Assembly (NCBI RefSeq): GCF_001294625.1
Contig: NZ_CP012677.1
Coordinates: 992,001 to 1,056,000, forward strand
Source of the DNA: Arthrobacter alpinus
GTDB lineage: Bacteria > Actinomycetota > Actinomycetes > Actinomycetales > Micrococcaceae
DNA length: 64,000 bases
Reading direction: 5' to 3'
In this document: in pieces, positions 12,304 to 21,000 of the stretch
How positions within the stretch are numbered: the first letter of the stretch is position 1
Layout of the letters: every line of letters starts with the position of its first letter
The notes under the pieces: model-generated
What the model was told of the DNA's origin: nothing
Databases searched by the model: none
What the model saw: only the letters and a program-made list of their open reading frames with translations
Position numbers and translations under genes: made by a program

Positions 12304-14010
12304 ATGATAGGCTCGAATTCCGTGGTTCAACGATCAAATTCCCGGTTCAGTGGTCAGTCCAAGACGACCAAACACATCTTCGTCACCGGCGGTGTCGCGT
12401 CCTCGCTCGGTAAGGGACTGACGGCTTCCAGCCTCGGTCACCTGCTTCGTGCACGCGGCCTGTCCGTCACAATGCAAAAACTCGATCCTTATCTCAACGT
12501 GGATCCAGGCACCATGAATCCCTTCCAGCACGGTGAGGTCTTCGTCACTGACGACGGCGCCGAAACTGATTTGGACATTGGGCACTACGAGCGCTTCCTG
12601 GATGAGAATCTTGAAGGCTCCGCCAACGTCACCACCGGCCAGGTGTATTCGACGGTCATCGCTAAGGAACGCCGCGGCGAATACTTGGGCGACACCGTCC
12701 AAGTCATCCCGCACATCACCGACGAGATCAAGCGCCGTATGCGCCTGCCCGCCGAAGGCAAGAACGCCCCCGACGTCATCATCACCGAAATTGGTGGCAC
12801 CGTGGGCGACATCGAATCTCAGCCCTTCCTGGAGTCCGCACGCCAGGTCCGCCAAGACATCGGCCGCAATAACGTCTTCTTCGCCCACGTCTCCCTGGTG
12901 CCCTACATTGGCCCGTCCCATGAATTGAAGACCAAGCCCACGCAGCACTCAGTTGCAGCGCTTCGTTCCCTGGGCATCCAGCCCGACGCCTTGATCCTGC
13001 GCTCCGACCGGGTCCTGCCTGAGGCAATGCACCTGAAGATCGGCCGTGCCTGCGACGTGGATGTTGAAGCCGTCATCGGCTGCCCGGATGCCGCCAGCAT
13101 CTATGACATCCCCAAGACCTTGCACGCCCAGGGCTTGGATTCCTACATTGTGCGTGCCCTGGATCTGCCGTTCAAGGACGTCGACTGGACCAAGTGGGAC
13201 AAACTCCTGGAAGCCGTCCACAACCCGTTGCACCATGTCGAGATCGCCTTGGTGGGCAAGTACATTGACCTGCCTGACGCCTATCTCTCGGTCACCGAGG
13301 CGCTTCGTGCCGGCGGCTTTGCCAACAGCACCAAGGTTAAGATCCGCTGGGTCCCTTCCGACGACTGTGCAACGGAAGCCGGAGCCATCAAGGCGTTGGG
13401 CGACGTTGACGGCATCTGCGTGCCTGGCGGATTCGGCATCCGCGGCCTTGAAGGGAAGCTGGGTGCGCTGAAATACGCCCGCGAAAACCAGATGCCCACG
13501 TTGGGGCTGTGCCTTGGCCTACAGTCCATGGTCATCGAATATGCCAGGAATGTTGTGGGCCTTGACGGCGCATCCTCCTCGGAGTTTGACGAGAACCCTA
13601 AGTACCCTGTTATCGCCACCATGGAAGAGCAGCTGGACATCGTCGATGGCAAGGGCGACCTTGGTGGAACTATGCGCCTGGGCCTGTACCCGGCTGTGCT
13701 TGCCGAAGGGTCGGTCATCGCGCAGACCTACGGCACCACGGATGTTTCCGAACGCCACCGACACCGCTATGAGGTCAACAACAAGTACCGTGACCAGATT
13801 GCCGCCGCCGGCCTGGTGTTCTCCGGAACTTCGCCTGATGGCAAGCTAGTGGAGTTTGTTGAGCTGCCCCGCGAGGTGCACCCGTACTACGTCTCCACCC
13901 AGGCGCACCCGGAACTGAGCTCGCGCCCCACCCGGCCGCACCCGCTCTTTGCCGGCCTAATCGCTGCGGCCCTAGACCGCCAAAACGCCACCCGCTTGCT
14001 GGATGTCTAG
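12304..14010 (+). CDS. pyrG: CTP synthase
   Basis: About 568 residues. It converts UTP to CTP with glutamine as amide donor. The N-terminal synthase domain contains [19 protein letters not shown] with its ATP-binding loop. The C-terminal class I glutaminase has the nucleophile in GLCLGLQ and the His-Glu pair in AHPE. The ATG at 12304 lacks an obvious ribosome site, and GTG 12322 (VVQRSNSRF) is an equally plausible start, so the first six residues are uncertain. It is followed 6 nt later by the nudix gene. Confidence 0.95.
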   Translation: MIGSNSVVQRSNSRFSGQSKTTKHIFVTGGVASSLGKGLTASSLGHLLRARGLSVTMQKLDPYLNVDPGTMNPFQHGEVFVTDDGAETDLDIGHYERFLDENLEGSANVTTGQVYSTVIAKERRGEYLGDTVQVIPHITDEIKRRMRLPAEGKNAPDVIITEIGGTVGDIESQPFLESARQVRQDIGRNNVFFAHVSLVPYIGPSHELKTKPTQHSVAALRSLGIQPDALILRSDRVLPEAMHLKIGRACDVDVEAVIGCPDAASIYDIPKTLHAQGLDSYIVRALDLPFKDVDWTKWDKLLEAVHNPLHHVEIALVGKYIDLPDAYLSVTEALRAGGFANSTKVKIRWVPSDDCATEAGAIKALGDVDGICVPGGFGIRGLEGKLGALKYARENQMPTLGLCLGLQSMVIEYARNVVGLDGASSSEFDENPKYPVIATMEEQLDIVDGKGDLGGTMRLGLYPAVLAEGSVIAQTYGTTDVSERHRHRYEVNNKYRDQIAAAGLVFSGTSPDGKLVEFVELPREVHPYYVSTQAHPELSSRPTRPHPLFAGLIAAALDRQNATRLLDV

Positions 14011-14016
14011 GAAATC

Positions 14017-14715
14017 ATGACAGACGTTGGTACGCCGTCGACGGCACAGGGTGCGGAAACCATTCGCCGGCAGACGCAGGAGCCGTTGGCTGATGCGCCC
14101 AGCTACCGCCCCATGCTCTCTTCCTCGACGGTGTACCAAGGCCGGATCTGGGATGTTGTCTCGGATACTTTTTCCCTCACCCCCGGCTCCAAGCCGTTGA
14201 CACGGGACTACGTCGACCATCCGGGTGCGGTGGCAGTAGTGGCGCTCAACGACGCCGGTCAGGTGTTGCTGCTGCGCCAGTACCGGCATCCCGTCAAGAT
14301 GGAGCTGTGGGAAATTCCCGCAGGCCTGCTGGATGTTCAGGGCGAGGACTTTGTTAGTGGCGCCGCCCGGGAACTGGCCGAAGAAGCCGATTTGGTCGCC
14401 ACGCAATGGCATGTCCTCACCGACTTCTTCAACTCCCCAGGGTCCTCGAACGAAGCGATCAGAATCTACTTGGCCCGTCAGGTGTCGCAGGTGCCAGAGG
14501 CTGACCGCCATGTGCGCACCGACGAGGAAGCTGAGATCCAACTCCGCTGGGTCGATCTGGACGAGGCCGCCAAGGCAGTCCTGGAAGGGCGCATCCACAA
14601 CCCGACCGCCGCCGTCGGCATCCTGGCCGCCGCAGCAGCAGCCCGTGAAGGGTTCACCTCATTGCGCCAGGCCCACGCACCCTGGCCGACGCACCCGAGC
14701 CAACGCGCGCAGTGA
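14017..14715 (+). CDS. NUDIX hydrolase, ADP-ribose pyrophosphatase type
   Basis: 232 residues. The Nudix box region runs from GLLDVQGEDFVSGA to ARELAEEADL, the form seen in actinobacterial ADP-ribose pyrophosphatases (Rv1700 at the same locus). The expected reaction is hydrolysis of ADP-ribose to AMP and ribose 5-phosphate. Start ATG 14017 has AGGAAA just upstream. A Pro/Gln-rich N-terminal stretch of about 30 residues precedes the fold. The stop overlaps the xerD start (GTGA). Confidence 0.9.
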   Translation: MTDVGTPSTAQGAETIRRQTQEPLADAPSYRPMLSSSTVYQGRIWDVVSDTFSLTPGSKPLTRDYVDHPGAVAVVALNDAGQVLLLRQYRHPVKMELWEIPAGLLDVQGEDFVSGAARELAEEADLVATQWHVLTDFFNSPGSSNEAIRIYLARQVSQVPEADRHVRTDEEAEIQLRWVDLDEAAKAVLEGRIHNPTAAVGILAAAAAAREGFTSLRQAHAPWPTHPSQRAQ

Positions 14716-15695
14716 CGCCCGGGGGACCCGCCGCAGCGCCCGCAACAGCCGGCAGCATTTCACCGTTGGGGCGGGCCATAGCAGACTACCTTCAGCACGT
14801 CAGTGTGGAACGCGGACTGGCAGCGAACACACTCCAGGCCTATAAGCGCGACCTTGCCCGGTACCAGCATTTTCTCTCCGCTGTTCCGGTGCTCGAGCCG
14901 GAACAGATCACCCGCCACCACGTCAGCAAGTTTGCCCAGGGACTCTCAGACGGGGCCGACGGCGGCTCCGCGCTCGGGCTGCGTTCGGCAGCCCGGACCA
15001 TTGTGGCCGTGCGCGGCCTGCACAAGTTTTGGGCGCTGGAAGGGCTGACCACCAAGGATCCCGCCGTGGATGTCCACCCGCCCATGGCAGGACGCCGCCT
15101 GCCCAAGGCCATCAGCATTGCCGAGGTCACCAGGATCCTTGAGGCGGCAGGATCTGACACCCCCGCCGGGCTGCGGGACTCGGCCATGCTTGAGTTTCTG
15201 TACTCCACCGGGGCCCGCATCAGTGAAGCCGTGGGATTGGACGTTGACGATTTGGTCCTGGTGCCTGCCGGGGAAGGCGGGCCCTCACTTGTTCGGCTCT
15301 TCGGCAAAGGATCAAAGGAACGCCTGGTGCCGATCGGTTCCTATGCGCTCCGAGCCATCGAAGCCTACCTGGTGCGTGGACGCGGTCCCTTGGCTGCCAA
15401 GGGCAAAGGCACGCCGGGGCTCTTTCTTAACGTGCGCGGCGGTCGGATCAGCCGTCAAAGCGTATGGACCATCCTGAAGGCCACCGCCGAGAAGGCCCAG
15501 GTGGAGGCTGAGGTGTCGCCCCACACTCTGCGCCACTCCTTCGCCACACACTTGCTCGAGGGCGGCGCCGATGTTCGGGTGGTCCAAGAACTCCTTGGCC
15601 ACGCCTCTGTGACCACCACACAGGTTTACACGCTGGTCACGGCCGAGACCCTACGTGAAGTTTATGCGGCCGCTCATCCGCGGGCCTTGGGCTGA
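14712..15695 (+). CDS. xerD: site-specific tyrosine recombinase XerD
   Basis: 327 residues from GTG 14712 (overlap GTGA). The N-terminal SAM-like core-binding domain (ADYLQHVSVERGLAANTLQ) is followed by the catalytic domain. The active-site set is complete: Arg in STGARISEAVG, Lys in GKGSKERLVP, His and Arg in HTLRHSFATHLL, then His in LLGHASVTTTQ and Tyr in VYTLVT. With XerC it resolves chromosome dimers at dif. The context, just after pyrG and nudix, is the conserved housekeeping one, so it is not a phage integrase. The conserved cluster breaks immediately after this gene. Confidence 0.93.
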   Translation: MTPGGPAAAPATAGSISPLGRAIADYLQHVSVERGLAANTLQAYKRDLARYQHFLSAVPVLEPEQITRHHVSKFAQGLSDGADGGSALGLRSAARTIVAVRGLHKFWALEGLTTKDPAVDVHPPMAGRRLPKAISIAEVTRILEAAGSDTPAGLRDSAMLEFLYSTGARISEAVGLDVDDLVLVPAGEGGPSLVRLFGKGSKERLVPIGSYALRAIEAYLVRGRGPLAAKGKGTPGLFLNVRGGRISRQSVWTILKATAEKAQVEAEVSPHTLRHSFATHLLEGGADVRVVQELLGHASVTTTQVYTLVTAETLREVYAAAHPRALG

Positions 15696-15915
15696 CGCGC
15701 GCTTAGTCCCACCCCCTCTTGGATCCGGCCCCGCCCCGATCTACCGCGACTCAGATACAAGCTGCCGTCGCTAGGGGAGTAGTGCTGGACCCACGTCCAG
15801 GCTGGGCAGTGATGAGTGAATTCTGCCCGGTGGCGGTCGGTCCGCTTCAGTGCTCCGGGTCTCCGCTGTGCCCGGATAAATGGCGATAGTTACTGAATGG
15901 CCCGTCAGACTGAGA

Positions 15916-15953
15916 CCAAACGGCAATCACTGACAGAAGTGGTGGCCGTTTGG
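15916..15953. terminator. hairpin between xerD and decayed gene
   Basis: CCAAACGGC and GCCGTTTGG flank CACT-GACAGA-AGTG, giving a nearly continuous 16-bp stem (one A-G mismatch and a wobble) with a 6-nt loop. It lies downstream of xerD on the plus strand and downstream of the decayed minus-strand gene, so it could act in both directions. There is no long T-run, so termination efficiency is uncertain. The rest of 15696-15962 shows no gene. Confidence 0.5.
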
Positions 15954-15962
15954 CTTGCACCC

Positions 15963-16109
15963 CCTGGATTGGATGAATTTCGGTTAGTTCTCCGCGCGCC
16001 CGAACGCTGCCAGCATCCCGTTGATCCCATCTCCCGGGAACGCGAAGACGTGATCGACACCCCACTCACGCAGGCGGGCCAGCAGATAGTCTGAAACTTT
16101 TTTTGCCAA
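15963..16109 (-). pseudogene. truncated thiamine-diphosphate enzyme (POX/ALS-like), N-terminus only
   Basis: Reading the minus strand from TTG 16109, with GGAGG 8 nt upstream, gives LAKKVSDYLLARLREWG followed by VDHVFAFPGDGINGMLAAF and GRAEN, then TAA (15986-15984). In the same frame PKFIQSR follows, after which similarity ends. This is the N-terminal start of the thiamine-pyrophosphate-requiring (pyruvate oxidase/acetolactate synthase-like) family. The family normally continues with a short acidic loop, PKFIQ-RHEE (the catalytic Glu) and some 500 more residues. Only about 49 codons survive and the catalytic Glu is lost. It follows the GMC gene on the same strand, so it looks like the deleted last gene of that operon. 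Confidence 0.75.
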
Positions 16110-16172
16110 TTTTCCGTCCTCCAGGAGTGGATGTGCTCAGGTTTCTCGGCTGCGAGCCTGGTCTGTGAAGAT

Positions 16173-17807
16173 TCAGTGGCCTCCTGCGCCGCTGTGGAGC
16201 AGCCGGTCGGCGGCCCGGGCCGCGACGGCCATGATGGTCAGGGCAGGGTTGGCGCTGCCCTGGGTGGGCAGGACACTGCCATCGGTGATGAGCAGGTTCG
16301 CCACGGCGAAGCTGCGGCAGTCCGCATCGACCACGCCCTCCTTTTGCGTTGCGGCCATGCGTGCCCCGCCCACCAGATGGGCGTAACGGTCGATGGTGAT
16401 GACCTCATCAGCGCCGGCCGCGGTGAGGATGAGTTCCATCTTTTCTTGTGCAGCGTTCATCAAGGCGCGGTCGTTTTCGCATTGGGAATAGCTGAAACGC
16501 GCCACGGGCAGCCCGTGCCGGTCCGTCTCATTGGCGAGGGTGACCCGGTTCTCGGCCTGGGGGAGGAATTCACACAAAGCGCCTAGACAGGCCCAGTGGA
16601 CGTAGTCGCTCATATAGTTGCGCAGCGCGGGACCCCAGTGGCCTTGGGCCATGACATGTTCGGCCCAGGTGATCGGCAGTGGCGAGACGGTTTGGATGGA
16701 GAATCCACGCTTATAGGGTTTCCTCGGGTCGGTTTCGTAGAAGTCTTCGCTGCTGACTTCCGGTGGCGGGCCCTTCCACATCCGCACCTCGGCGTCGAAG
16801 CGTCCGGCGTTCTGGGGCGAGCCCTGGACCATCAGGTAGCGGCCCACCTGGTCGAAGTCGTTGCAGAGCCCGTCGGGAAACCGCGGCGAGGCGGAGTTGA
16901 GCAGCAGGCGGGGGGTTTCGATCGAGTAACCGGCGACGGCGACCGTGCGGGCCCGCTGAAAATGGGCCACGCCCCCACGGATGTAGTGCACGCCCGTGGC
17001 CAGTCCGGTTCGCGCGTTGACGTCGATCGAGGTCACCATGGAATCGGGGCGTACTTCACCTCCGTTGGCCAGGGCATCGGGAATGTGAGTGATCAAGGGC
17101 GAGGCTTTCGCGTTGACCTTGCACCCCTGCAGGCAGAAGCCGCGGTAGATGCAGTGGGGCCGGTTGCCGAAGCGGCCGTTGGTGATCGCCACCGGTCCTA
17201 CTTTGGTGGTAATGCCAGCCGCCAGGGCGCCGCGCTGAAAGAGTTCGCCGTTCCCGGAGACTGGATGGGGGCTGTGGGGGTAGCCGTGCGGCTCACCCCA
17301 GGGCCAGTGCTCCCCAGCCACCGGCAATTCCTCCTCAATGTCCTGATAGTAGCGCCGAAGGTCTTGGTATTGCAGGGGCCAGTCTGCTCCCACCCCGTCC
17401 AGGGTCCGGGTGCTGAAGTCGCTGGGATGGAACCGGGGCACGTACCCGGCGTAGTGGACCATCGACCCGCCCACGCCCCGGCCGGAGTTGTTGGAGCCCA
17501 AAGGGATGGGATCGTTCCCTGCGATGACCCGCGGTTCGTTCCAGTAGAGGTGATGTGAGCCGGCCTCGTCACTGACCCAGTCGCGATCTGGATCCCAGAA
17601 GGGGCCGGCATCTAGCGCCACTGCCCGCCAGCCGGCCCGCGCCAGGCGCTGCAGGAGCGTGGATCCGCCCGCGCCGCAGCCAACGATGACGATGTCGATC
17701 TCCTCATCGTCATCAAAATGGCGCATCTGCTCGCGCAGGGCGTGGTTGGTTTCCGGCCCGGCCGGGAGTAGCCATGCCGATTCGTTGCGTTGACGCACAG
17801 TGCTCAT
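16173..17807 (-). CDS. GMC family oxidoreductase (gluconate dehydrogenase-like)
   Basis: 544 residues. The FAD-binding dinucleotide fold is at residues about 37-50 (DIVIVGCGAGGSTLLQ). GVGGSMVHYAG is the GMC flavin-contact region, and the C-terminal GMC signature includes HLVGGARMA, LLITDGSVLPTQGSANPALT and the trailing MAVAARAADRLL. The family oxidises alcohols, polyols or sugar acids. The directly upstream gene (ATGA overlap at 17804-17807) is a gluconate 2-dehydrogenase subunit 3-like protein, which supports a two-subunit dehydrogenase. No signal peptide is seen in this subunit. The substrate is unknown. Confidence 0.9.
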   Translation of the reverse strand: MSTVRQRNESAWLLPAGPETNHALREQMRHFDDDEEIDIVIVGCGAGGSTLLQRLARAGWRAVALDAGPFWDPDRDWVSDEAGSHHLYWNEPRVIAGNDPIPLGSNNSGRGVGGSMVHYAGYVPRFHPSDFSTRTLDGVGADWPLQYQDLRRYYQDIEEELPVAGEHWPWGEPHGYPHSPHPVSGNGELFQRGALAAGITTKVGPVAITNGRFGNRPHCIYRGFCLQGCKVNAKASPLITHIPDALANGGEVRPDSMVTSIDVNARTGLATGVHYIRGGVAHFQRARTVAVAGYSIETPRLLLNSASPRFPDGLCNDFDQVGRYLMVQGSPQNAGRFDAEVRMWKGPPPEVSSEDFYETDPRKPYKRGFSIQTVSPLPITWAEHVMAQGHWGPALRNYMSDYVHWACLGALCEFLPQAENRVTLANETDRHGLPVARFSYSQCENDRALMNAAQEKMELILTAAGADEVITIDRYAHLVGGARMAATQKEGVVDADCRSFAVANLLITDGSVLPTQGSANPALTIMAVAARAADRLLHSGAGGH

Positions 17808-18451
17808 GGTGTTGCCGTCTTCCCTCGGGTCGGGTCGGCTGCCGGGTGGACGTCCCGAACCTCAAAGGGCTCCAACGCGTCCACACCCATGTTTTTGTAG
17901 CCCCGCGGGTAGGCGGGCCCGGCGAAACCGATTTCATCCCACGCCCATGGATGGGCGTAAAACGCTGTGCACGCGTAGCGGGTCCACAGGCTCCAGATCT
18001 GGTGCGCGGGGATCCCATGCCACGGTGCCGTGCCCAGGTTTTGGATGCTCTGTAGCAGCCGGGTTTGGTCGTTCCAGGCAGCTGCGGCAAAGATTGTGCC
18101 GCAGCGAAGCCTGGCATCATCATCCAGTGCCGCCAAGGACTGCCGCCAAGCTTGGGCATCGACGGGCATGTCCTCGTAGTGCCAGCCGTCGGTTTCTTGG
18201 GCAGCCAGCCGGGCATCGACCATGGACACCACGGGCACGCGCGGTTCTTCGGGCTGGTTCAGGAGTTGATTGAACAGGGCGCCCGCGCCGGCTTCTTGGG
18301 CCGGGGTGAAGAAGCGGATGTCAGGGGGCCGGCCCAGGCGACCCATGACCACGGACGCCGTCGCTGTATCCCAATGCTTGACCTGGCTGGCGGCGCTAAA
18401 GCCGGGAAATCGGCCGCCGCCCTCGCCGGCGGGAAGGGGCAGCGCGCTCAC
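17804..18451 (-). CDS. gluconate 2-dehydrogenase subunit 3 family protein
   Basis: 215 residues from GTG 18451, which overlaps the upstream stop (GTGA). The start of the family fold is IRFFTPAQEAGAGALFNQLL, and the characteristic C-terminal part is WDEIGFAGPAYPRGYKNMG. This small subunit normally partners a GMC-type flavoprotein, here the next gene. No Tat or Sec signal is obvious, unlike several characterised relatives, so a cytoplasmic or inner-face complex is likely. Confidence 0.85.
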   Translation of the reverse strand: MSALPLPAGEGGGRFPGFSAASQVKHWDTATASVVMGRLGRPPDIRFFTPAQEAGAGALFNQLLNQPEEPRVPVVSMVDARLAAQETDGWHYEDMPVDAQAWRQSLAALDDDARLRCGTIFAAAAWNDQTRLLQSIQNLGTAPWHGIPAHQIWSLWTRYACTAFYAHPWAWDEIGFAGPAYPRGYKNMGVDALEPFEVRDVHPAADPTRGKTATP

Positions 18452-18933
18452 TTTTCCCGCCTCAGTAGGGCCGCGAGCAATCCCATGCCACCGACCATGG
18501 TCACCAGCAGCGGGGCCAGCAGGGGCGGGCCCATTTCCATGTTGTAGCGCAGGTTCTTGAAGCCGCCGGGCTTCTGGGCGATCCCGCGGGCATGAAAATA
18601 CGTTCCCTGGAGGCCATTGGCGACAATGATCGCCGAGGCCAGTGGGAGGGCAGTTTTTGCCATGCGTTTGCTGCAAACCCCCGCCACCCCCGCCGCTGCT
18701 GCTAACGGTCCCAGGATCACTGGCGCCCACATCCACTTGTTGCCAAAACTGGCCTTGTCGTGTTCAAAGTAGATTTCCGCGGCCGTGACCAGAGCTCCGG
18801 CGGCCGTAAGCGCTGCAAGGGAACGCTCAAAGCGGCCAGTTTCAATATTGCGCACCATCTTGTCGATGCCGTGCACGACGTCGGCAGGCTCAATCCCCGG
18901 GGCGAGGGCGCGTTGCTGGAATGGACTCTTCAT
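18448..18933 (-). CDS. small membrane protein of the GMC operon
   Basis: 161 residues from ATG 18933, preceded by GAAGGA 7 nt upstream. Roughly 35 soluble N-terminal residues (PADVVHGIDKMVRNIETG) precede about four hydrophobic segments, ending with LLVTMVGGMGLLAALLRREK. It is the first gene of the operon that continues with subunit 3 and the GMC oxidoreductase, and could be the membrane partner of that dehydrogenase, but no haem-binding motif is visible. I do not recognise a named family. Confidence 0.75.
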   Translation of the reverse strand: MKSPFQQRALAPGIEPADVVHGIDKMVRNIETGRFERSLAALTAAGALVTAAEIYFEHDKASFGNKWMWAPVILGPLAAAAGVAGVCSKRMAKTALPLASAIIVANGLQGTYFHARGIAQKPGGFKNLRYNMEMGPPLLAPLLVTMVGGMGLLAALLRREK

Positions 18934-19031
18934 GTTCGGTCCTTCTCTCGCCCGAAGGCCTGGGTATTGCGCGTAGGGATCGCAGGGCGGTCCGTACGCA
19001 GATAACACTGGGCCGACAAATAGATTATTAA

Positions 19032-19054
19032 ACGCAAAGATTGCACGTTCGCAA
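19032..19054 (-). promoter_or_regulatory. shared operator/promoter box 1 (GMC operon and marR)
   Basis: On the plus strand the box reads ACGCAA-A-GATTGC-ACGTT-CGCAA. The same arrangement recurs at 22784-22806 ahead of the GH15 gene. On the minus strand TTGCGA can serve as -35, and TAATAA lies 18 bp further on as a -10 for the GMC operon. The box ends 23 bp before the divergent marR start. A dyad TTGC-N6-GCAA is a common shape for MarR operators. Control by that MarR is inference. Confidence 0.65.
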
Positions 19055-19077
19055 CTAAAAGATGGATACTCGAAGGC

Positions 19078-19659
19078 GTGAACACCTTCGATCCCCACGG
19101 CCCCGCAGGTTTCGATCCGAAGACTGCCGAAAGCCCGGCCGACGGGGTCGACGACGTTGATGCGGCGATGCGTGCCGCCCGCGTGTTCCTGGCCGTTATT
19201 GCCCAGTCGGTGGCAGAGGTTGAACATCGCGTTAACTCTCCCCAGTTGCGCGTCCTGGTCCTCATAGCGACCCATGGCCCGCAAAATCTCGGTGCTGTGG
19301 CGGCGGACCTGGGCGTCCATCCCTCAAACGCCACCAGGACCTGTGACCGGCTAGTTGCTGCCGGCTTACTGGATCGCACGGACAACCCGGCGGACAGGCG
19401 GTATCTCCTGCTTGCCCTCAGTGCGCAGGGTAAGGAGCTGGTGGATACGGTGATGGAGCACCGGCGCACCGCGATTATGGGCGTTATGAACCGGATGCCA
19501 CCCGGATTGCGCGCAACGTTGGGGCCAGCGTTGGATGCCTTTGCAGAAGCGGCCGGGGAAGTTACCGACGATGAGCGCTTCGCCCTGGTCTTGGACGATG
19601 GGCCGTTGCAGGACCCGTCTGAGGCTGGGAACGTTGTCATCGTGCCTCCAACGCGCTGA
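19078..19659 (+). CDS. MarR family transcriptional regulator
   Basis: 193 residues from GTG 19078 with a weak GAAGG 1-5 nt upstream. The winged-helix core is readable: PQLRVLVLIATHGPQNLG, AADLGVHPSNATRTCDRL (recognition helix region) and the wing LLDRTDNPADRRYLLLALS. It is divergent from the GMC operon, with the operator-like box 19032-19054 between them. Its 3' end overlaps the convergent gene 19637-19972 by 23 bp. The likely targets are the two flanking operons that share the box. The ligand is unknown. Confidence 0.87.
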   Translation: MNTFDPHGPAGFDPKTAESPADGVDDVDAAMRAARVFLAVIAQSVAEVEHRVNSPQLRVLVLIATHGPQNLGAVAADLGVHPSNATRTCDRLVAAGLLDRTDNPADRRYLLLALSAQGKELVDTVMEHRRTAIMGVMNRMPPGLRATLGPALDAFAEAAGEVTDDERFALVLDDGPLQDPSEAGNVVIVPPTR

Positions 19660-19972
19660 ACGCTAATGCCAGGGCTGCGTCGATGCCAGCCGGTCTGCGC
19701 CAACGCCGATCTCCACAGGCCAAAGCGACCATCGTGGCCGCATGGGCTAAATCGACGAGTGCACCGCAACGGTGCCAGGTCTTCACACCCTGCGTCGTCG
19801 GTCCTGCACCGGCCAGCAAGAGGGCCTGCACTACGTGCCGGGCACCGAGAACACGCATGAGCACCACCGCGCCCGGTGAAGGTGTGGTTCCGGTGACGGT
19901 CCGGTAGAGCAGTTGGGGCCGGATCAGTTGGCACACTCCCAGCAAGCCACGGCAGAGCTCAAGCTTCTTCAT
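19637..19972 (-). CDS. small membrane protein downstream of SDR
   Basis: 111 residues from ATG 19972, overlapping the SDR stop (ATGA). Hydrophobic stretches such as VVLMRVLGARHVVQALLLAG and AATMVALACGD suggest three or four short membrane helices. It ends inside the 3' end of marR on the other strand. It belongs to the GH15-SDR operon by coupling. Family not recognised. Confidence 0.65.
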   Translation of the reverse strand: MKKLELCRGLLGVCQLIRPQLLYRTVTGTTPSPGAVVLMRVLGARHVVQALLLAGAGPTTQGVKTWHRCGALVDLAHAATMVALACGDRRWRRPAGIDAALALAFSALEAR

Positions 19973-20991
19973 TGCCGCACCCAGCGCCCCAGCATGGCTC
20001 CTGCAGCTGCGGCCAGTGCCAACACACTGCCTGCGGTTCCCACTGCCAGCACCCCGTGGTGTTGGGATGCCCATAGCTGGGTGCTCCGTGCTGTGGAGCG
20101 GTAGTCAAACGCGCCGTGTGTGCCGAAGTCAGTCTCCGCATCCGCCGGTTCCCACAGATTGGCCGGCTGGTCTGCTGGCCTGCGCTCCTTGGTTTGCTGC
20201 GAGGCGAACCCAGTACGGGCCAGATAAGCATCCAGGAGCCCCGGGGCTACGGCGTTCGCCAGCAGGGTTGCTGCTGTGCTGCCACCGACCCAATACTCGC
20301 GGCGCTGTGGGTGGTCAGCGGCATAGACGACGGCGCGGGCCGCCACCTCGGGCTGATAGATCGGTGGAACCGGCTGGGCCTTTTTGGGCAGCCGGGACAG
20401 GACCCAGGAGAACTGTGGGGTGTTCACGGCAGGCATTTGAACCATGGTGGTGCGGATACCGCTGTGCTCGTGGAGCAGCTCACAGCGCAGGGATTCGTTG
20501 AATCCCTGGATGGCATGTTTGGCGCCACAGTAGGCGCTTTGGAGGGGAATCCCGCGGTAGGCCAGCGCGGAACCGACCTGAACAATTGTGCCCCGGTTCC
20601 GGCTGCCCATCCGGGTCAGGGCGGCCATGGTCCCGTACACGTATCCCAGATAGGACACCGCTGTGACCCGGGCGAACTCTTCCGGTTTGATCTGTGTGAA
20701 TGGGGCGAAGACGGAGGTGAAGGCGACATTGACCCACACATCGATAGGACCCAGCTCCTGCTCCACACGCTCCGCAGCCGCATCCAGAGCCGTAAAATCC
20801 GAGGTATCCACGGCCACCGTCAACGCTTTGCCCCCGGCCGCGTCAACTTCCGCTGCGGCCCCGTCGAGCCCCGCCTGGCCCCTGGCCAACAGGGCAACCG
20901 TGGCTCCCCGACGCCCGAAAGCAATGGCAGTGGCGCGGCCAATCCCACCACTGGCTCCTGTCACAACAACCACCTGGCGAACTGTTCTCAT
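19969..20991 (-). CDS. SDR family oxidoreductase with C-terminal membrane helix
   Basis: About 340 residues. The Rossmann motif TGASGGIG is near the start and the active-site pair is in SAYCGAKHAI (Tyr-x3-Lys). The extra C-terminal part (LLDAYLARTGFASQQ onward) ends in a hydrophobic helix LAVGTAGSVLALAAAAG and a basic tail, so the enzyme is probably membrane-attached. Two ATGs adjoin AAGGAG: the second (20991, spacing 5) fits better than the first (20994, spacing 2). It follows the GH15 gene after only 6-9 nt. Confidence 0.9.
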   Translation of the reverse strand: MRTVRQVVVVTGASGGIGRATAIAFGRRGATVALLARGQAGLDGAAAEVDAAGGKALTVAVDTSDFTALDAAAERVEQELGPIDVWVNVAFTSVFAPFTQIKPEEFARVTAVSYLGYVYGTMAALTRMGSRNRGTIVQVGSALAYRGIPLQSAYCGAKHAIQGFNESLRCELLHEHSGIRTTMVQMPAVNTPQFSWVLSRLPKKAQPVPPIYQPEVAARAVVYAADHPQRREYWVGGSTAATLLANAVAPGLLDAYLARTGFASQQTKERRPADQPANLWEPADAETDFGTHGAFDYRSTARSTQLWASQHHGVLAVGTAGSVLALAAAAGAMLGRWVRQ

Positions 20992-21000
20992 CATTACTCC

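Noticed and set aside
14712..15695. Integrase of a mobile element
   Set aside because: All features and the conserved gene order identify XerD. The accessory block after it has no phage or element genes and no attachment repeats.
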